A DNA stretch of 39,170 bases from Melioribacteraceae bacterium. GTDB taxonomy: Bacteria; Bacteroidota; Ignavibacteria; Ignavibacteriales; Melioribacteraceae. A program made the translations under genes and the position numbers. The notes beneath the pieces were generated by a model. The model was given only the letters and a program-made list of their open reading frames with translations. It did not search any database and had not been told where the DNA came from. The stretch lies in NCBI GenBank assembly GCA_021647785.1, contig JAKIUC010000042.1:1-39170 (forward strand), in the 5' to 3' direction. This document shows positions 16,591 through 24,478 of this stretch, piece after piece. How positions within the stretch are numbered: position 1 is the first letter of the stretch; every line of letters starts with the position of its first letter.

Positions 16591-17742
16591 ATGAAAGCAA
16601 CTGTTTCAGATACAATTGCAATTGCCCTTAAAGATTTGGGTGTTGATATTATAACACACGTTCCAGGCTTTGGAGGCTCGGAAGCTTTTGAGAGCTATAA
16701 AAAGATAAATTTCAAAACACCCCCTATTTCATTTCATGAAGAAGTGGCATATACAATTTGCCACGGTGCAAGTATTGTTGGCAAACGCTCGGCATGTTTT
16801 ATAAAAGCTCAAGGTATAGCTAAAGCCGCCAACAGCGTGGTTGATTCTCTCTACACATCGGTTACTGCCGGATTTGTAACTTTTATTTTTGATGATAATG
16901 TTGGTAACCATTCTGATAATATTATGGAAACAGAAGCACTTTTAAAAGGACTCTCACTCCCATATATTATTGCCGATACTATAACTATTTATGACGATGT
17001 TATAACTGCTTTTCATAAATCTGAAAAAGTGAATCTTCCTGTTGCAATAATAATTAATGCTGCTGAAATCTTTAACGAAACCGAGTTTGAACAGCAAAGC
17101 TTTCGAAAGAACTTTATTTATGAGCGTGATATTCTTCAACATGTTGTGCATCCTCTCTTTGCACAATACCAGTATGATGTTTTCAAAAGTAAAAAAAATG
17201 GAAATCTTAATTCAGAAATTAAGAAACCGAAATTAATTCAAGTACCTGATGAAATTCCTGAACGCTCTAAAGATGCTGTAAAAAGATATCAGCAGTTTTT
17301 TAATATATTCCAAAACTTTAAGGGTGATATTGTTACAGGTGATACTAGTTCATCCAGTAGTTACGCACTTCCGCCGTATGATGCAATAGATATTGTTACA
17401 TATATTGGCGGTTCAATACCACTTGCCATAGGTGCCTATCTTGCAGGCAACCGCTACACATGGGCTATGACTGGCGATTTCGGATTTATAGCAGCAGGAC
17501 ATCTTGGATTATTAGAAGCATCTCTCAGACAAATTCCTCTCAAAGTTGTAATCTTTAATAATAAACAAGCAGCTGCTACTGGCGGACAGCCTATACATCG
17601 TACAACACTTTATAAAATTTTGGCTGGATATGAAAATTATATCCGTAATATTTCAAACCCCGAAGACCCATTTGAGGTTACCGAAATATTGGACGAAGCC
17701 ACACAAGCAGATGAGTTAAGAATTATTATTGTTAACTATTAA
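16591..17742 (+). CDS. ThDP-dependent enzyme related to indolepyruvate oxidoreductase alpha subunit
   Basis: 383 residues. The N-terminal half has the pyrimidine-binding fold with the catalytic glutamate region SFHEEVAYTICHGASIVGKR (residues 48-67). The C-terminal half has the pyrophosphate-binding motif GD-F...NN (295-324) and AAATGGQPIHR, which mirrors the ATGHQ segment of IorA. The segment NHSDNIMETE also recalls IorA. Full-length IorA proteins have over 550 residues with a middle domain and a 2[4Fe-4S] ferredoxin tail; both are missing here and no IorB gene is adjacent. It could therefore be a non-oxidative 2-oxo-acid decarboxylase (as in sulfopyruvate or phosphonopyruvate decarboxylases) or act with a distant partner. 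Last gene of the operon. Confidence 0.72.
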   Translation: MKATVSDTIAIALKDLGVDIITHVPGFGGSEAFESYKKINFKTPPISFHEEVAYTICHGASIVGKRSACFIKAQGIAKAANSVVDSLYTSVTAGFVTFIFDDNVGNHSDNIMETEALLKGLSLPYIIADTITIYDDVITAFHKSEKVNLPVAIIINAAEIFNETEFEQQSFRKNFIYERDILQHVVHPLFAQYQYDVFKSKKNGNLNSEIKKPKLIQVPDEIPERSKDAVKRYQQFFNIFQNFKGDIVTGDTSSSSSYALPPYDAIDIVTYIGGSIPLAIGAYLAGNRYTWAMTGDFGFIAAGHLGLLEASLRQIPLKVVIFNNKQAAATGGQPIHRTTLYKILAGYENYIRNISNPEDPFEVTEILDEATQADELRIIIVNY

Positions 17743-17851
17743 TTGGGAGAAATAATTCAATAGGTTTTTATTCTAATATATTTATGTCTTGTTAAAATTA
17801 TTTTTTTGCTATATTTTTAAATAGTATCTTTTAACAAATTCAGGTAACAAA

Positions 17852-18535
17852 ATGCTAAAGAAAAAATTCTTAATTCTTGTTTCAATTCTACTTTTAACAT
17901 TCACATTTAATTCATTTGCCCAAAACGATGAAGTTCCAATTGATTTAACGGGTAAGTGGGCATTACAATTTCAAATTGATCGCTATTTTACTTTAAGTGA
18001 TTTTCAGGGAGGAACTATTTCGAGTAAATATCATTTCAGTAATAATTCTGCAGTAAGGTTTGGTGTAACTCTTGGATACGAAGCTATGGATAGGGAAATA
18101 TACTCTAAAGACATATACACTGACACCACTTTGATTGAAGATTACAAAGGAGATTTATCAAGTACCACTATCAGACTTGCTCTTCAATACCTACATTATT
18201 TAGAAATGAATAATTCTGTTTCAGCTTTTTTGGGTGCTGGGGTTAATTATGCAATGACACCAAGAACAGAGGATATAAAGGAATACAGAGTGGAGGAAGT
18301 AGAACATTCTAGTTATGGTTTGGATTTGGTGATGGGTGTTGAATGGTTTGTTCGTTCAAATATTGGAATACATGCTGAATACGGTGCGGGATTTGGATAT
18401 TCGAATAGTGAATATACATATAAAAGAGTTTCGCGATATAGTGATAATAATGAAATGAATTCAGCTTATTCAAAAACTTCTGGTTTTAGACTTTATGAAA
18501 ACAGAGTAAAATTTGGGGTATCAGTATATTTTTAG
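17852..18535 (+). CDS. Outer-membrane beta-barrel protein
   Basis: 227 residues. A clear signal peptide (MLKKKFLILVSILLLTFTF, then NSFAQN) is followed by alternating amphipathic strands such as KWALQFQIDRYFTL, SAVRFGVTLGYEAM, TIRLALQYLHYLEM, VSAFLGAGVNYAM and IGIHAEYGAGFGY. It ends ...VKFGVSVYF with the terminal phenylalanine needed for outer-membrane insertion. The size fits an eight-stranded OmpA/OmpX-like barrel. No ligand-binding or OmpA peptidoglycan domain. Function unknown. It stands alone, 109 bp after the ThDP enzyme and before a long-range inverted repeat. Confidence 0.82.
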   Translation: MLKKKFLILVSILLLTFTFNSFAQNDEVPIDLTGKWALQFQIDRYFTLSDFQGGTISSKYHFSNNSAVRFGVTLGYEAMDREIYSKDIYTDTTLIEDYKGDLSSTTIRLALQYLHYLEMNNSVSAFLGAGVNYAMTPRTEDIKEYRVEEVEHSSYGLDLVMGVEWFVRSNIGIHAEYGAGFGYSNSEYTYKRVSRYSDNNEMNSAYSKTSGFRLYENRVKFGVSVYF

Positions 18536-18540
18536 AAACT

Positions 18541-18628
18541 AAACCTCCTTGGTTTTATAGTGATAGGAACTCTTTACGCTTTTTATTATAGATGTTTCTT
18601 ATTCACACTTGAAAAATCTAGGAGGTTT
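18541..18628 (+). terminator. Long-loop inverted repeat followed by T-run
   Basis: AAACCTCCT (18541-18549) pairs perfectly with AGGAGGTTT (18620-18628), which is followed by more T residues. It starts 6 bp after the barrel gene stop. The 70-base loop is unusually long for a terminator; transcription may end here, or the loop may hold a small structured RNA. Confidence 0.45.
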
Positions 18629-18690
18629 TTTATAAACATTGATTTCAAATATTCTACTCTTTAAATTTGGTTTGTAATTTTAATTTAATA

Positions 18691-18756
18691 TAACAACATT
18701 TACTTTCAAAATCCGACATGTTCCGTTTTCGGAAAAACCATTTCATTGTCGGTATA
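18691..18756 (-). repeat. Intergenic foldback repeat, copy B (partial)
   Basis: On the minus strand it starts at 18756 as TATACCGACAATGAAATGG and shares an identical 29-bp core (18712-18740) with copy A. It then diverges, ending in TGTTGTTATA. The second TTTCATTGTCG arm seen in copies A and C is missing. Confidence 0.7.
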
Positions 18757-18774
18757 ATTCAAATTCATTCGCTC

Positions 18775-18830
18775 TTTCACAAACACACTCGGCTCGGCAG
18801 TAAAACCTCTTACTGTTCATGTTTGTGAAA
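18775..18830 (+). promoter_or_regulatory. Two-tier hairpin in the leader of the TonB-dependent receptor
   Basis: TTTCACAAACA (18775-18785) pairs with TGTTTGTGAAA (18820-18830), 11 of 11. Inside it CAGTAA (18798-18803) pairs with TTACTG (18810-18815). A third small perfect hairpin, CTGCAAT-CTTC-ATTGCAG, follows at 18862-18879, 28 bp before the receptor ATG. No cobalamin-box (GCCACTG) or other known riboswitch signature was seen. It could be attenuation/leader structure, or simply dispersed repeats. Confidence 0.4.
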
Positions 18831-18906
18831 TTCCATTTTAACTATTTAACAAAAATTTATTCTGCAATCTTCATTGCAGTAATTACATTAATTTTTAAGG
18901 AATGTT

Positions 18907-20733
18907 ATGAAATATTTTACACTTTTATTATTGATATTTTTAATCAATACAATTTTTGCACAAGATTCATTAAACCACAAATTGGATGAAGTTGTTGTAA
19001 CTTCATTACATCGTCCAACACTGCTTTTTGATGTAAACAAAAGTATAGAAATAATTCCATCGCGAAAAATTGAAACTGCACCAATAAACAGTGTGTTGGA
19101 CTTTTTAAGTTACTCTAACTCAGTTGAACTAAGCCAGCGTGGAGCAAACGGAGTACAGGCTGATATTGGAATACGTGGCGGTAACTTTGAGCAAACACTA
19201 ATTTTGCTTGATGGAATTAAAATTGTTGACCCGCAGACTGGACATCATAATTTAAATTTACCAATAACAATTTTAAATATTGAACAGATTGAAGTTGTAA
19301 AAGGTAATTCATCAAACATCAATGGTGCAAACGCTTTTAGCGGTTTGATAAATTTTAGAACTAAGCGAAACAAACACAATAGCTTTGCTCTACAATTAGA
19401 GGGTGGAGATTTTGGACTCTACTCCGGCTCACTTTTTGGAAGTTACAACATTGGAAACCTAAGCAATAATATCTCTTTCGAGAAAAATTATTCCAACGGC
19501 TACCGCGAAAATACAGAATATGATATTACTAATGTTTCCTACGGTGCAGCCTATACTACTTCCAAAAGTGTGTTTGATATTTTTGTTGGATACAATGAAA
19601 AATCATTTGGAGCAAATAGTTTTTATACAGTAAAATTCCCTTTGCAGTACGAGGAGACAAAAACTACATTCGCAAAAGTCTCTGCAGAATATGGAGATAA
19701 CAACCTAAACTATTCTGCCAAAATGTATTGGCGTAAAAATGATGATGAATTCTTATTAGATAAAACAAATCCATCATTTTATAAAAACAATCACACAACT
19801 AATATTTATGGAGGTGAAGTTGATTTATTTCTCAAGTCCAATATTGGCGGAACATCAGTTGGTGGTGAATATGTTTATGATAAAATTATTAGCAGCAATC
19901 TCGGCAACCATAATAGAAACAGATTTGGAGTATTCATTGAACACAAGTTCCCTAAGTTTAAAAAAATTAGTTTTGGAGTGAGCGGATTTCTTTATCGCTA
20001 TTCAACAATTGGAAAAAAGCTATGGCCTGGTCTGGAGTTGGGATATTCTGTGACAGAAAACATACATCTATTCGCCAACTTCAGTCGTGGCTTCAGAATT
20101 CCAACTTACACAGAATTGTTTTACAGTAGTCCAACTACTAAAGGTAATCCATACTTAACTTTTGAAGAGACAACAAACTACGAAGTTGGCGGTAAGTATT
20201 TCAATTCATATTTTACTGCTTCCACTACCCTATTCTACAAAAATGGCAGTAATATTATTGACTGGGTTAAAAGAGAGGTTACTGATGTTGATTTACCTTG
20301 GAGAGCAATGAACATAGCTGAACTTACTACCAGTGGTATTGAAGTTAATTTTACAACTGCTCTAAATAAAATATATTCTAAGCAACCAATAAATTCGGTA
20401 AGTATTAAATATACATATTTGAATTCTGATTACACTAATAATACAATCCTCATATCACGCTATTTGCTAAAATATTTAAAACATCAGGGAATTTTATCAA
20501 TCAATCATAATTTATTTTTGAATATAAAAGCTGATTGGTATTTCCGTTACGAGGAACGCTACAATTTGGAGAATAATTTTGTAACTGATTTAAGAATTAA
20601 TAAATCATTTAATTATTTTGATATTTTTGTTAAGGCTACAAATCTATTTAACGTTGATTACTTTGATTTTATTGGAGTTCCACTGCCTGGGCGTTGGGTT
20701 ACAGGGGGAGTTAAATTAAAAATAGGAAAATAG
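18907..20733 (+). CDS. TonB-dependent outer-membrane receptor
   Basis: 608 residues. Signal peptide at 1-19 (...NTIFAQ), then a TonB-box-like KLDEVVVTS (26-34) and a plug domain with NGVQADIGIRGGNFEQTLIL, LDGIKIVDPQTGHHN and IEQIEVVKGNSS, as in BtuB/FecA-type receptors. From about residue 155 a 22-strand barrel follows, with the usual RGFRIPTYTELFYSSP ... NPYLTFEETTNYEVGGKY segments. It ends GRWVTGGVKLKIGK rather than in an aromatic residue. No N-terminal carboxypeptidase-like domain, so it is not a SusC type. The compact size is like BtuB-type vitamin or siderophore receptors, but the ligand cannot be told and there are no ABC-transporter neighbours. AAGGA precedes the start. Confidence 0.92.
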   Translation: MKYFTLLLLIFLINTIFAQDSLNHKLDEVVVTSLHRPTLLFDVNKSIEIIPSRKIETAPINSVLDFLSYSNSVELSQRGANGVQADIGIRGGNFEQTLILLDGIKIVDPQTGHHNLNLPITILNIEQIEVVKGNSSNINGANAFSGLINFRTKRNKHNSFALQLEGGDFGLYSGSLFGSYNIGNLSNNISFEKNYSNGYRENTEYDITNVSYGAAYTTSKSVFDIFVGYNEKSFGANSFYTVKFPLQYEETKTTFAKVSAEYGDNNLNYSAKMYWRKNDDEFLLDKTNPSFYKNNHTTNIYGGEVDLFLKSNIGGTSVGGEYVYDKIISSNLGNHNRNRFGVFIEHKFPKFKKISFGVSGFLYRYSTIGKKLWPGLELGYSVTENIHLFANFSRGFRIPTYTELFYSSPTTKGNPYLTFEETTNYEVGGKYFNSYFTASTTLFYKNGSNIIDWVKREVTDVDLPWRAMNIAELTTSGIEVNFTTALNKIYSKQPINSVSIKYTYLNSDYTNNTILISRYLLKYLKHQGILSINHNLFLNIKADWYFRYEERYNLENNFVTDLRINKSFNYFDIFVKATNLFNVDYFDFIGVPLPGRWVTGGVKLKIGK

Positions 20734-20780
20734 GTAGTAATATAATTTAAAGGGTTCTTATTTTTTCTCTTTAAATAAGT

Positions 20781-20788
20781 TATATTTG
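20781..20788 (+). promoter_or_regulatory. Candidate Bacteroidota-type -7 box (TATATTTG)
   Basis: Matches TAnnTTTG, 45 bp before the ATG at 20834, in the gap after the TonB-dependent receptor. No clear -33 element. Confidence 0.3.
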
Positions 20789-20833
20789 TTTATATTTTTA
20801 TAAAACATTTTTATCAATTAAACAGAGGTAATC

Positions 20834-21916
20834 ATGAAAATTGTTATCTCATTTCTATTAGTTTTCTCAACTTTACTCTTTTCACAAACTAACTATTACC
20901 CTGATAAATTAGTTTCAAAATATGGAGGAGTACAAGGGTGTTTTTTAGTGGAAATAAATGAAAACTATATTACTACAAAAGCTAAAAATAATTCTAGAAC
21001 AAAATTTTTCTTAACTACACTTGATGAAATTATAATTGATGGCTTAGGAACGGTTTACACAACTTCAACAGGATTTAATAAAACATTAGATTCTATTAGC
21101 ACATTTTTGAATGAAAGAAACTCAAAGTATTCTAAATTAAACGAGCAAGAAACTAAATTGGTTAGCGAAAATATACCCCGCTTCAATAGTGATAAAAAAT
21201 TCTTTTTTGCCATTCATTATTTTCCTTCCATAACAAAGCAATTACTTTTTACATATAATCCTTATTACTATAGCATTTCTCAAAGTAGTTATATGGACCA
21301 AATTTATCGCCCCATCTATTTTGAACTTGAACAAAATATTGTTTCAATGGAATCTCAATTTGGATTTAATGTTCGTAATAATTTTTTTGTTACTCTATCT
21401 CTTGGATATAGCAGCGATTTGTATAAAAGCAGATCCACAACAACCAACTTTAATACAAGTGATAATAGTGGTATAAAGAGAGTTACTGAAAGTCAGAATT
21501 CTATGGACAAATTTCTGTTTGAGTTTGGTATTAAATATTATTTTGGAAACTTTGAGATTAATAATGTAAATCCTTTTATAACTTTTAGTATTGGTAAACA
21601 ATTTGCTTTTGTTGATAATTACAATAACACTTATGTACAAGGACAAAACAATGACTATTCATTTACTAACAATGAAAATGAGTTTATGGAAGGATTAAAT
21701 TCACCTATATTTGCATCTATCGGTTTTGGGGCAGAATACTTTATTGCAAAATCATTTTCACTCTCTGGCTTTTTTAAAACGAAATATAACTCAGCATCTG
21801 CAACATATACATGGAAAGAGACTCACGCGGGAAATGTTACTAACCAGGGGGAACAGGATGTCGAAAATAAAAGTGTGAAATTTAAAACTGGAATAGGTTT
21901 AACTTTCTTCTTTTAA
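20834..21916 (+). CDS. Exported protein with C-terminal outer-membrane beta-barrel, unknown function
   Basis: 360 residues. Signal peptide MKIVISFLLVFSTLLFSQ. The N-terminal part (20-115) is a soluble segment with GVQGCFLVEINENYITTKAK, resembling small 'label' domains seen in Bacteroidota lipoprotein-like or barrel proteins, then a charged helix (LNERNSKYSKLNEQETKLV). From about residue 125 amphipathic strands follow (FFFAIHYFPS, SQFGFNVRNNFFVTLSLGY, KFLFEFGIKYYFG, FASIGFGAEYFI) and the protein ends KTGIGLTFFF. I do not recognise a family. It is 100 bp after the receptor gene with its own candidate promoter. Confidence 0.75.
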   Translation: MKIVISFLLVFSTLLFSQTNYYPDKLVSKYGGVQGCFLVEINENYITTKAKNNSRTKFFLTTLDEIIIDGLGTVYTTSTGFNKTLDSISTFLNERNSKYSKLNEQETKLVSENIPRFNSDKKFFFAIHYFPSITKQLLFTYNPYYYSISQSSYMDQIYRPIYFELEQNIVSMESQFGFNVRNNFFVTLSLGYSSDLYKSRSTTTNFNTSDNSGIKRVTESQNSMDKFLFEFGIKYYFGNFEINNVNPFITFSIGKQFAFVDNYNNTYVQGQNNDYSFTNNENEFMEGLNSPIFASIGFGAEYFIAKSFSLSGFFKTKYNSASATYTWKETHAGNVTNQGEQDVENKSVKFKTGIGLTFFF

Positions 21917-21930
21917 AATTTTCTAAAAGA

Positions 21931-22056
21931 TATGCCGACAATGAAATGTCTGTCCCATAGGGATGCCTTTGGTATGAGACTCTCCCAAAGGTCTGTAAGA
22001 GTCTTACAGACCTACGGAGGAAATTCAAAAGTAGATATTGTGTTGTGTATAGCTGA
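21931..22056 (+). repeat. Intergenic foldback repeat, copy D, with added 11-bp hairpin
   Basis: It begins TATGCCGACAATGAAATG and then differs from the other copies, with TCCCATAGGGATGCC and GGTATGAGACTCTCCC. A perfect 11-bp stem AGGTCTGTAAG / CTTACAGACCT with loop AGT follows at 21989-22013. Its GTAAGAGTCT is shared with the tail of copy A (6017-6024). The copy ends near TTGTGTTGTGTATA (22039-22051), which also closes copy F. Confidence 0.6.
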
Positions 22057-22069
22057 AAATAGCATCAAA

Positions 22070-22097
22070 ATAGGGTTGTATTTATCTACAACCCTAT
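22070..22097. terminator. Intrinsic terminator between convergent genes
   Basis: 11-bp perfect stem ATAGGGTTGTA / TACAACCCTAT with a 6-base loop TTTATC. It is 35 bp past the stop of the deoxyhypusine-synthase-like gene (minus), where the following minus-strand sequence is TTTTGATG. It probably serves both directions. Confidence 0.75.
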
Positions 22098-22131
22098 ACT
22101 AACTAACTCATAATAATAGCTCTAATATTTA

Positions 22132-23154
22132 TTAAAAAAGCTTCGTTAGCTCTTTCTCCTCTCTTTCCTTCCAACTCCCTTTGTGATAAGCATAGCCAGT
22201 AATTAAAGGTAGTGCAAGCGTAGCTTCCGAGTAAACCATCTGCTCATAAGTTGTTTCTACTTTACCCCAACTACTTGCTTCTTTAAGTGTAGAACTGGAG
22301 AGAGCACCGTCACGAACATCGGCAACAGTTATTTGTACGGCATACTTGTGCATTGGTGCATCTTCTTGTAAAAGCTCAGCAGCAACAACAATATCTTGAG
22401 TAAAGTTTTTAGGAACACCGCCGCCAACCATAAATATTCCGGTATCTTTACTCGCCATTTTCAACTTGGTTAGTTCTAAAAAATCTTTTCCAGAATCGAA
22501 TGAAAGATGTTTCTCCGGATTTTTATGCTGGTGCATTACAATTCCGAAGCCTGCGGAGCAATCGGAAAATGCAGGAACAAAGAGGGGAACATTTTTTTTG
22601 TACGCTTTATAAATTATGCAATCATCAACTTTGGGTCCGCCATTTTCATCCAAGTATTTTCCAAAATGCCAGAGCAGCTCTCGTGATGAATAAGGACGCG
22701 GCTCTAACCCATCAAATATTTCTGCTGTTGTATCATCACAAATTCTTAATTCATCTTCGTCAATAAATGTATCATAAATTCTATCAATATGAAGTTCACG
22801 CAGTTCGTTATCGTCAACATCAGGTGAGCCAATGTAGTGTTTATAGCCAAGTGCTTCAAAGAAATCTTGGTCAACCATCAATGCACCGGTGGATACAATT
22901 GCATCAACCATATTATTATCAACTAAATCGTGGACTATCTTCTTCAATCCAGCACTGAACAAAGAGCCAGCAAGCGTTAAGATTATTGCTGTCTCTTTAT
23001 CCTTAAGCATCATGTCATAAATATTAGCTGCACGGCTTAAATCCCTTGCAGAGAATGACATCTTCCTCATCGATTCAACCAATGGAACTACATTGTGCTC
23101 TTTAATATTAATATGTTCAATTACTTCTTTTAAATAATCTTTTTTCGTTAACAT
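22132..23154 (-). CDS. Deoxyhypusine synthase family protein (bacterial)
   Basis: 340 residues, about the length of eukaryotic deoxyhypusine synthase. The catalytic lysine that forms the enzyme-imine intermediate is conserved: SSWGKV with K298. NAD-site elements are also seen (LTLAGSLFSAGL, IVSTGALMVDQDFFEALG, PAFSDCSAGFG, GGGVPKNFTQDI). Family enzymes use spermidine and NAD+ to transfer an aminobutyl group. Bacteria have no eIF5A, and bacterial members are thought to make homospermidine or act on other amine acceptors, so 'deoxyhypusine' should not be taken literally. The gene starts 15 bp after the AAA ATPase stop on the same strand and may be co-transcribed with it. Arginase and an SSAT-like enzyme elsewhere in the window suggest an active polyamine metabolism. 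Confidence 0.9.
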   Translation of the reverse strand: MLTKKDYLKEVIEHINIKEHNVVPLVESMRKMSFSARDLSRAANIYDMMLKDKETAIILTLAGSLFSAGLKKIVHDLVDNNMVDAIVSTGALMVDQDFFEALGYKHYIGSPDVDDNELRELHIDRIYDTFIDEDELRICDDTTAEIFDGLEPRPYSSRELLWHFGKYLDENGGPKVDDCIIYKAYKKNVPLFVPAFSDCSAGFGIVMHQHKNPEKHLSFDSGKDFLELTKLKMASKDTGIFMVGGGVPKNFTQDIVVAAELLQEDAPMHKYAVQITVADVRDGALSSSTLKEASSWGKVETTYEQMVYSEATLALPLITGYAYHKGSWKEREEKELTKLF

Positions 23155-23168
23155 TATTAATTTCTCTA

Positions 23169-24293
23169 TTATAATTTAAATTCTCTTTCAATCCATCTCT
23201 GTAAAAATACATTTTCTAACTGATATTTTTCATCAATAAAAGTAACGAGTTCCTTTTGCAGCAAAGCTTTTAATGCTAAAGTAACTGAACTTGGCGAACT
23301 GAGATTATGTTTTTTAATAAAACTTTGTGCAGCTATTTGCTCAATTCCATCTTCTAACGAAATTGCCTTTAACAAGTTCCATTGGTTTTTTGGCAGCAGC
23401 ATTTTTATTTGATTATAAGAATCTCCGTTCTCTAACAGTACATTATACATTGTCTGCTTAACTAATTTAGTGTCAATATTATCCACTCCACTTGCAAACA
23501 ATTTATTACAAATATACTGAACAAAAAATGTATGGCTTTTTGTCCAGTCCAAAATAAACTCTATGCTTTCAGAAGAAATATTTTTTCCATTCTCTGAATA
23601 TTTTCGAGAAATAAATTTTGAATACTTCTTTCTATCAATTTTTGTTAAGTACATTAACTCGGTGCTTTGATAAAACGGTCGCTTTTTATCTGTAAACATT
23701 GAAATTATTAGACGCTTACTACTCCCAGCAAAAAGATATGATATGTTTTTCGTTTTTTGCATATAACTTCTTAATAGCTCTTCAATATTTTTTTCAGGAT
23801 ATGATGCTATTTGCTGAAACTCATCAATTGCAATAACTACCTTTTTCCCCGATGACTCAATGTATTCAATAATTTTATTTAATGACTGCTTCGCCTCGGC
23901 AGAAGATTCAATTGAAAGTTGAACAGATGTGTTTTCAGTGAGCGGGTCAAAGGATATTGTTGGTTTTAAACTTGAAAATATTTCTTTAATTATTTTTATA
24001 AACTTGGAGCTTGTTGTGTCCAGCTTTCCAATTACACTATCGCCAAGTACATTTACAAACTCAGCTAAATTTGATGTTGAGTGTATATCGAGATAAAACA
24101 ACTCGTATTCTTTTTTTAATTTAAAAAATACATGTCGGATTAAACCAGTCTTGCCAATTCGACGAAGCGAATAGAGAGTTAAATTACGGTCATTATTAAT
24201 TGCTTCAATAATCCTTTTAGTTTCACTCTCTCTATCACAAAAATATTTGGGAGAGATATAACCTGTTGTATTGAATGGATTAAATGTTTTCAT
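23169..24293 (-). CDS. Archaeal-type AAA ATPase (STAND-like) with C-terminal winged helix
   Basis: 374 residues. It opens NPFNTTGYISPKYFCDRE, the usual entry of this ATPase group. Walker A is SLRRIGKT (42-49) and Walker B is VVIAIDEF (152-159), with a sensor-like strand SYLFAGSSKRLI near 190. The last ~80 residues look like a winged helix (LLKAISLEDGI, then ALLQKELVTFIDEKYQLENVFLQRWI). Proteins of this group (COG1672) are found in archaea and many Bacteroidota; cellular roles are largely unknown, and some couple NTP hydrolysis to regulation or defence. A double dyad just upstream (24314-24344) suggests tight control. The deoxyhypusine-synthase-like gene follows 14 bp downstream. Confidence 0.83.
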   Translation of the reverse strand: MKTFNPFNTTGYISPKYFCDRESETKRIIEAINNDRNLTLYSLRRIGKTGLIRHVFFKLKKEYELFYLDIHSTSNLAEFVNVLGDSVIGKLDTTSSKFIKIIKEIFSSLKPTISFDPLTENTSVQLSIESSAEAKQSLNKIIEYIESSGKKVVIAIDEFQQIASYPEKNIEELLRSYMQKTKNISYLFAGSSKRLIISMFTDKKRPFYQSTELMYLTKIDRKKYSKFISRKYSENGKNISSESIEFILDWTKSHTFFVQYICNKLFASGVDNIDTKLVKQTMYNVLLENGDSYNQIKMLLPKNQWNLLKAISLEDGIEQIAAQSFIKKHNLSSPSSVTLALKALLQKELVTFIDEKYQLENVFLQRWIEREFKL

Positions 24294-24313
24294 ACTGTTT
24301 TTATGTTTTGTTA

Positions 24314-24344
24314 TTACATATTTTATGTTACATATTTTATGTAA
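24314..24344 (-). promoter_or_regulatory. Tandem palindromic operator-like site upstream of the AAA ATPase
   Basis: The 14-bp unit TTACATATTTTATG occurs twice back to back (24314-24327, 24328-24341). The second copy, with the next bases, forms a perfect 7-bp dyad TTACATA-TTT-TATGTAA (24328-24344), and the first gives a one-mismatch version. The pair sits 21-51 bp before the ATPase start codon, where a promoter would be, and thus looks like a two-site repressor or activator operator. Confidence 0.5.
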
Positions 24345-24391
24345 TACAATTTACAGAATGATTTATTTATATAAAAGTATTTTAAAATAAA

Positions 24392-24427
24392 AATTCTCCA
24401 GTAATTAAAAACTACTACTGGAGAATT
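24392..24427 (-). terminator. Intrinsic terminator of the symporter operon
   Basis: 12-bp perfect stem AATTCTCCAGTA / TACTGGAGAATT with a 12-base loop, followed on the minus strand by TTTTATTTTAAAATAC. It lies 52 bp past the symporter stop. Confidence 0.85.
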
Positions 24428-24478
24428 CTTATTAAACCATCTACCCAATAAACGGATATGTTATGTGGTGAGAGAAGC

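Noticed and set aside
18691-18906. Cobalamin riboswitch before the TonB-dependent receptor
   Set aside because: No B12-box-like GCCACTG element; the stems found are short independent hairpins.
22132-23154. True eIF5A deoxyhypusine synthase
   Set aside because: Bacteria have no eIF5A; only family membership and the catalytic lysine are claimed.
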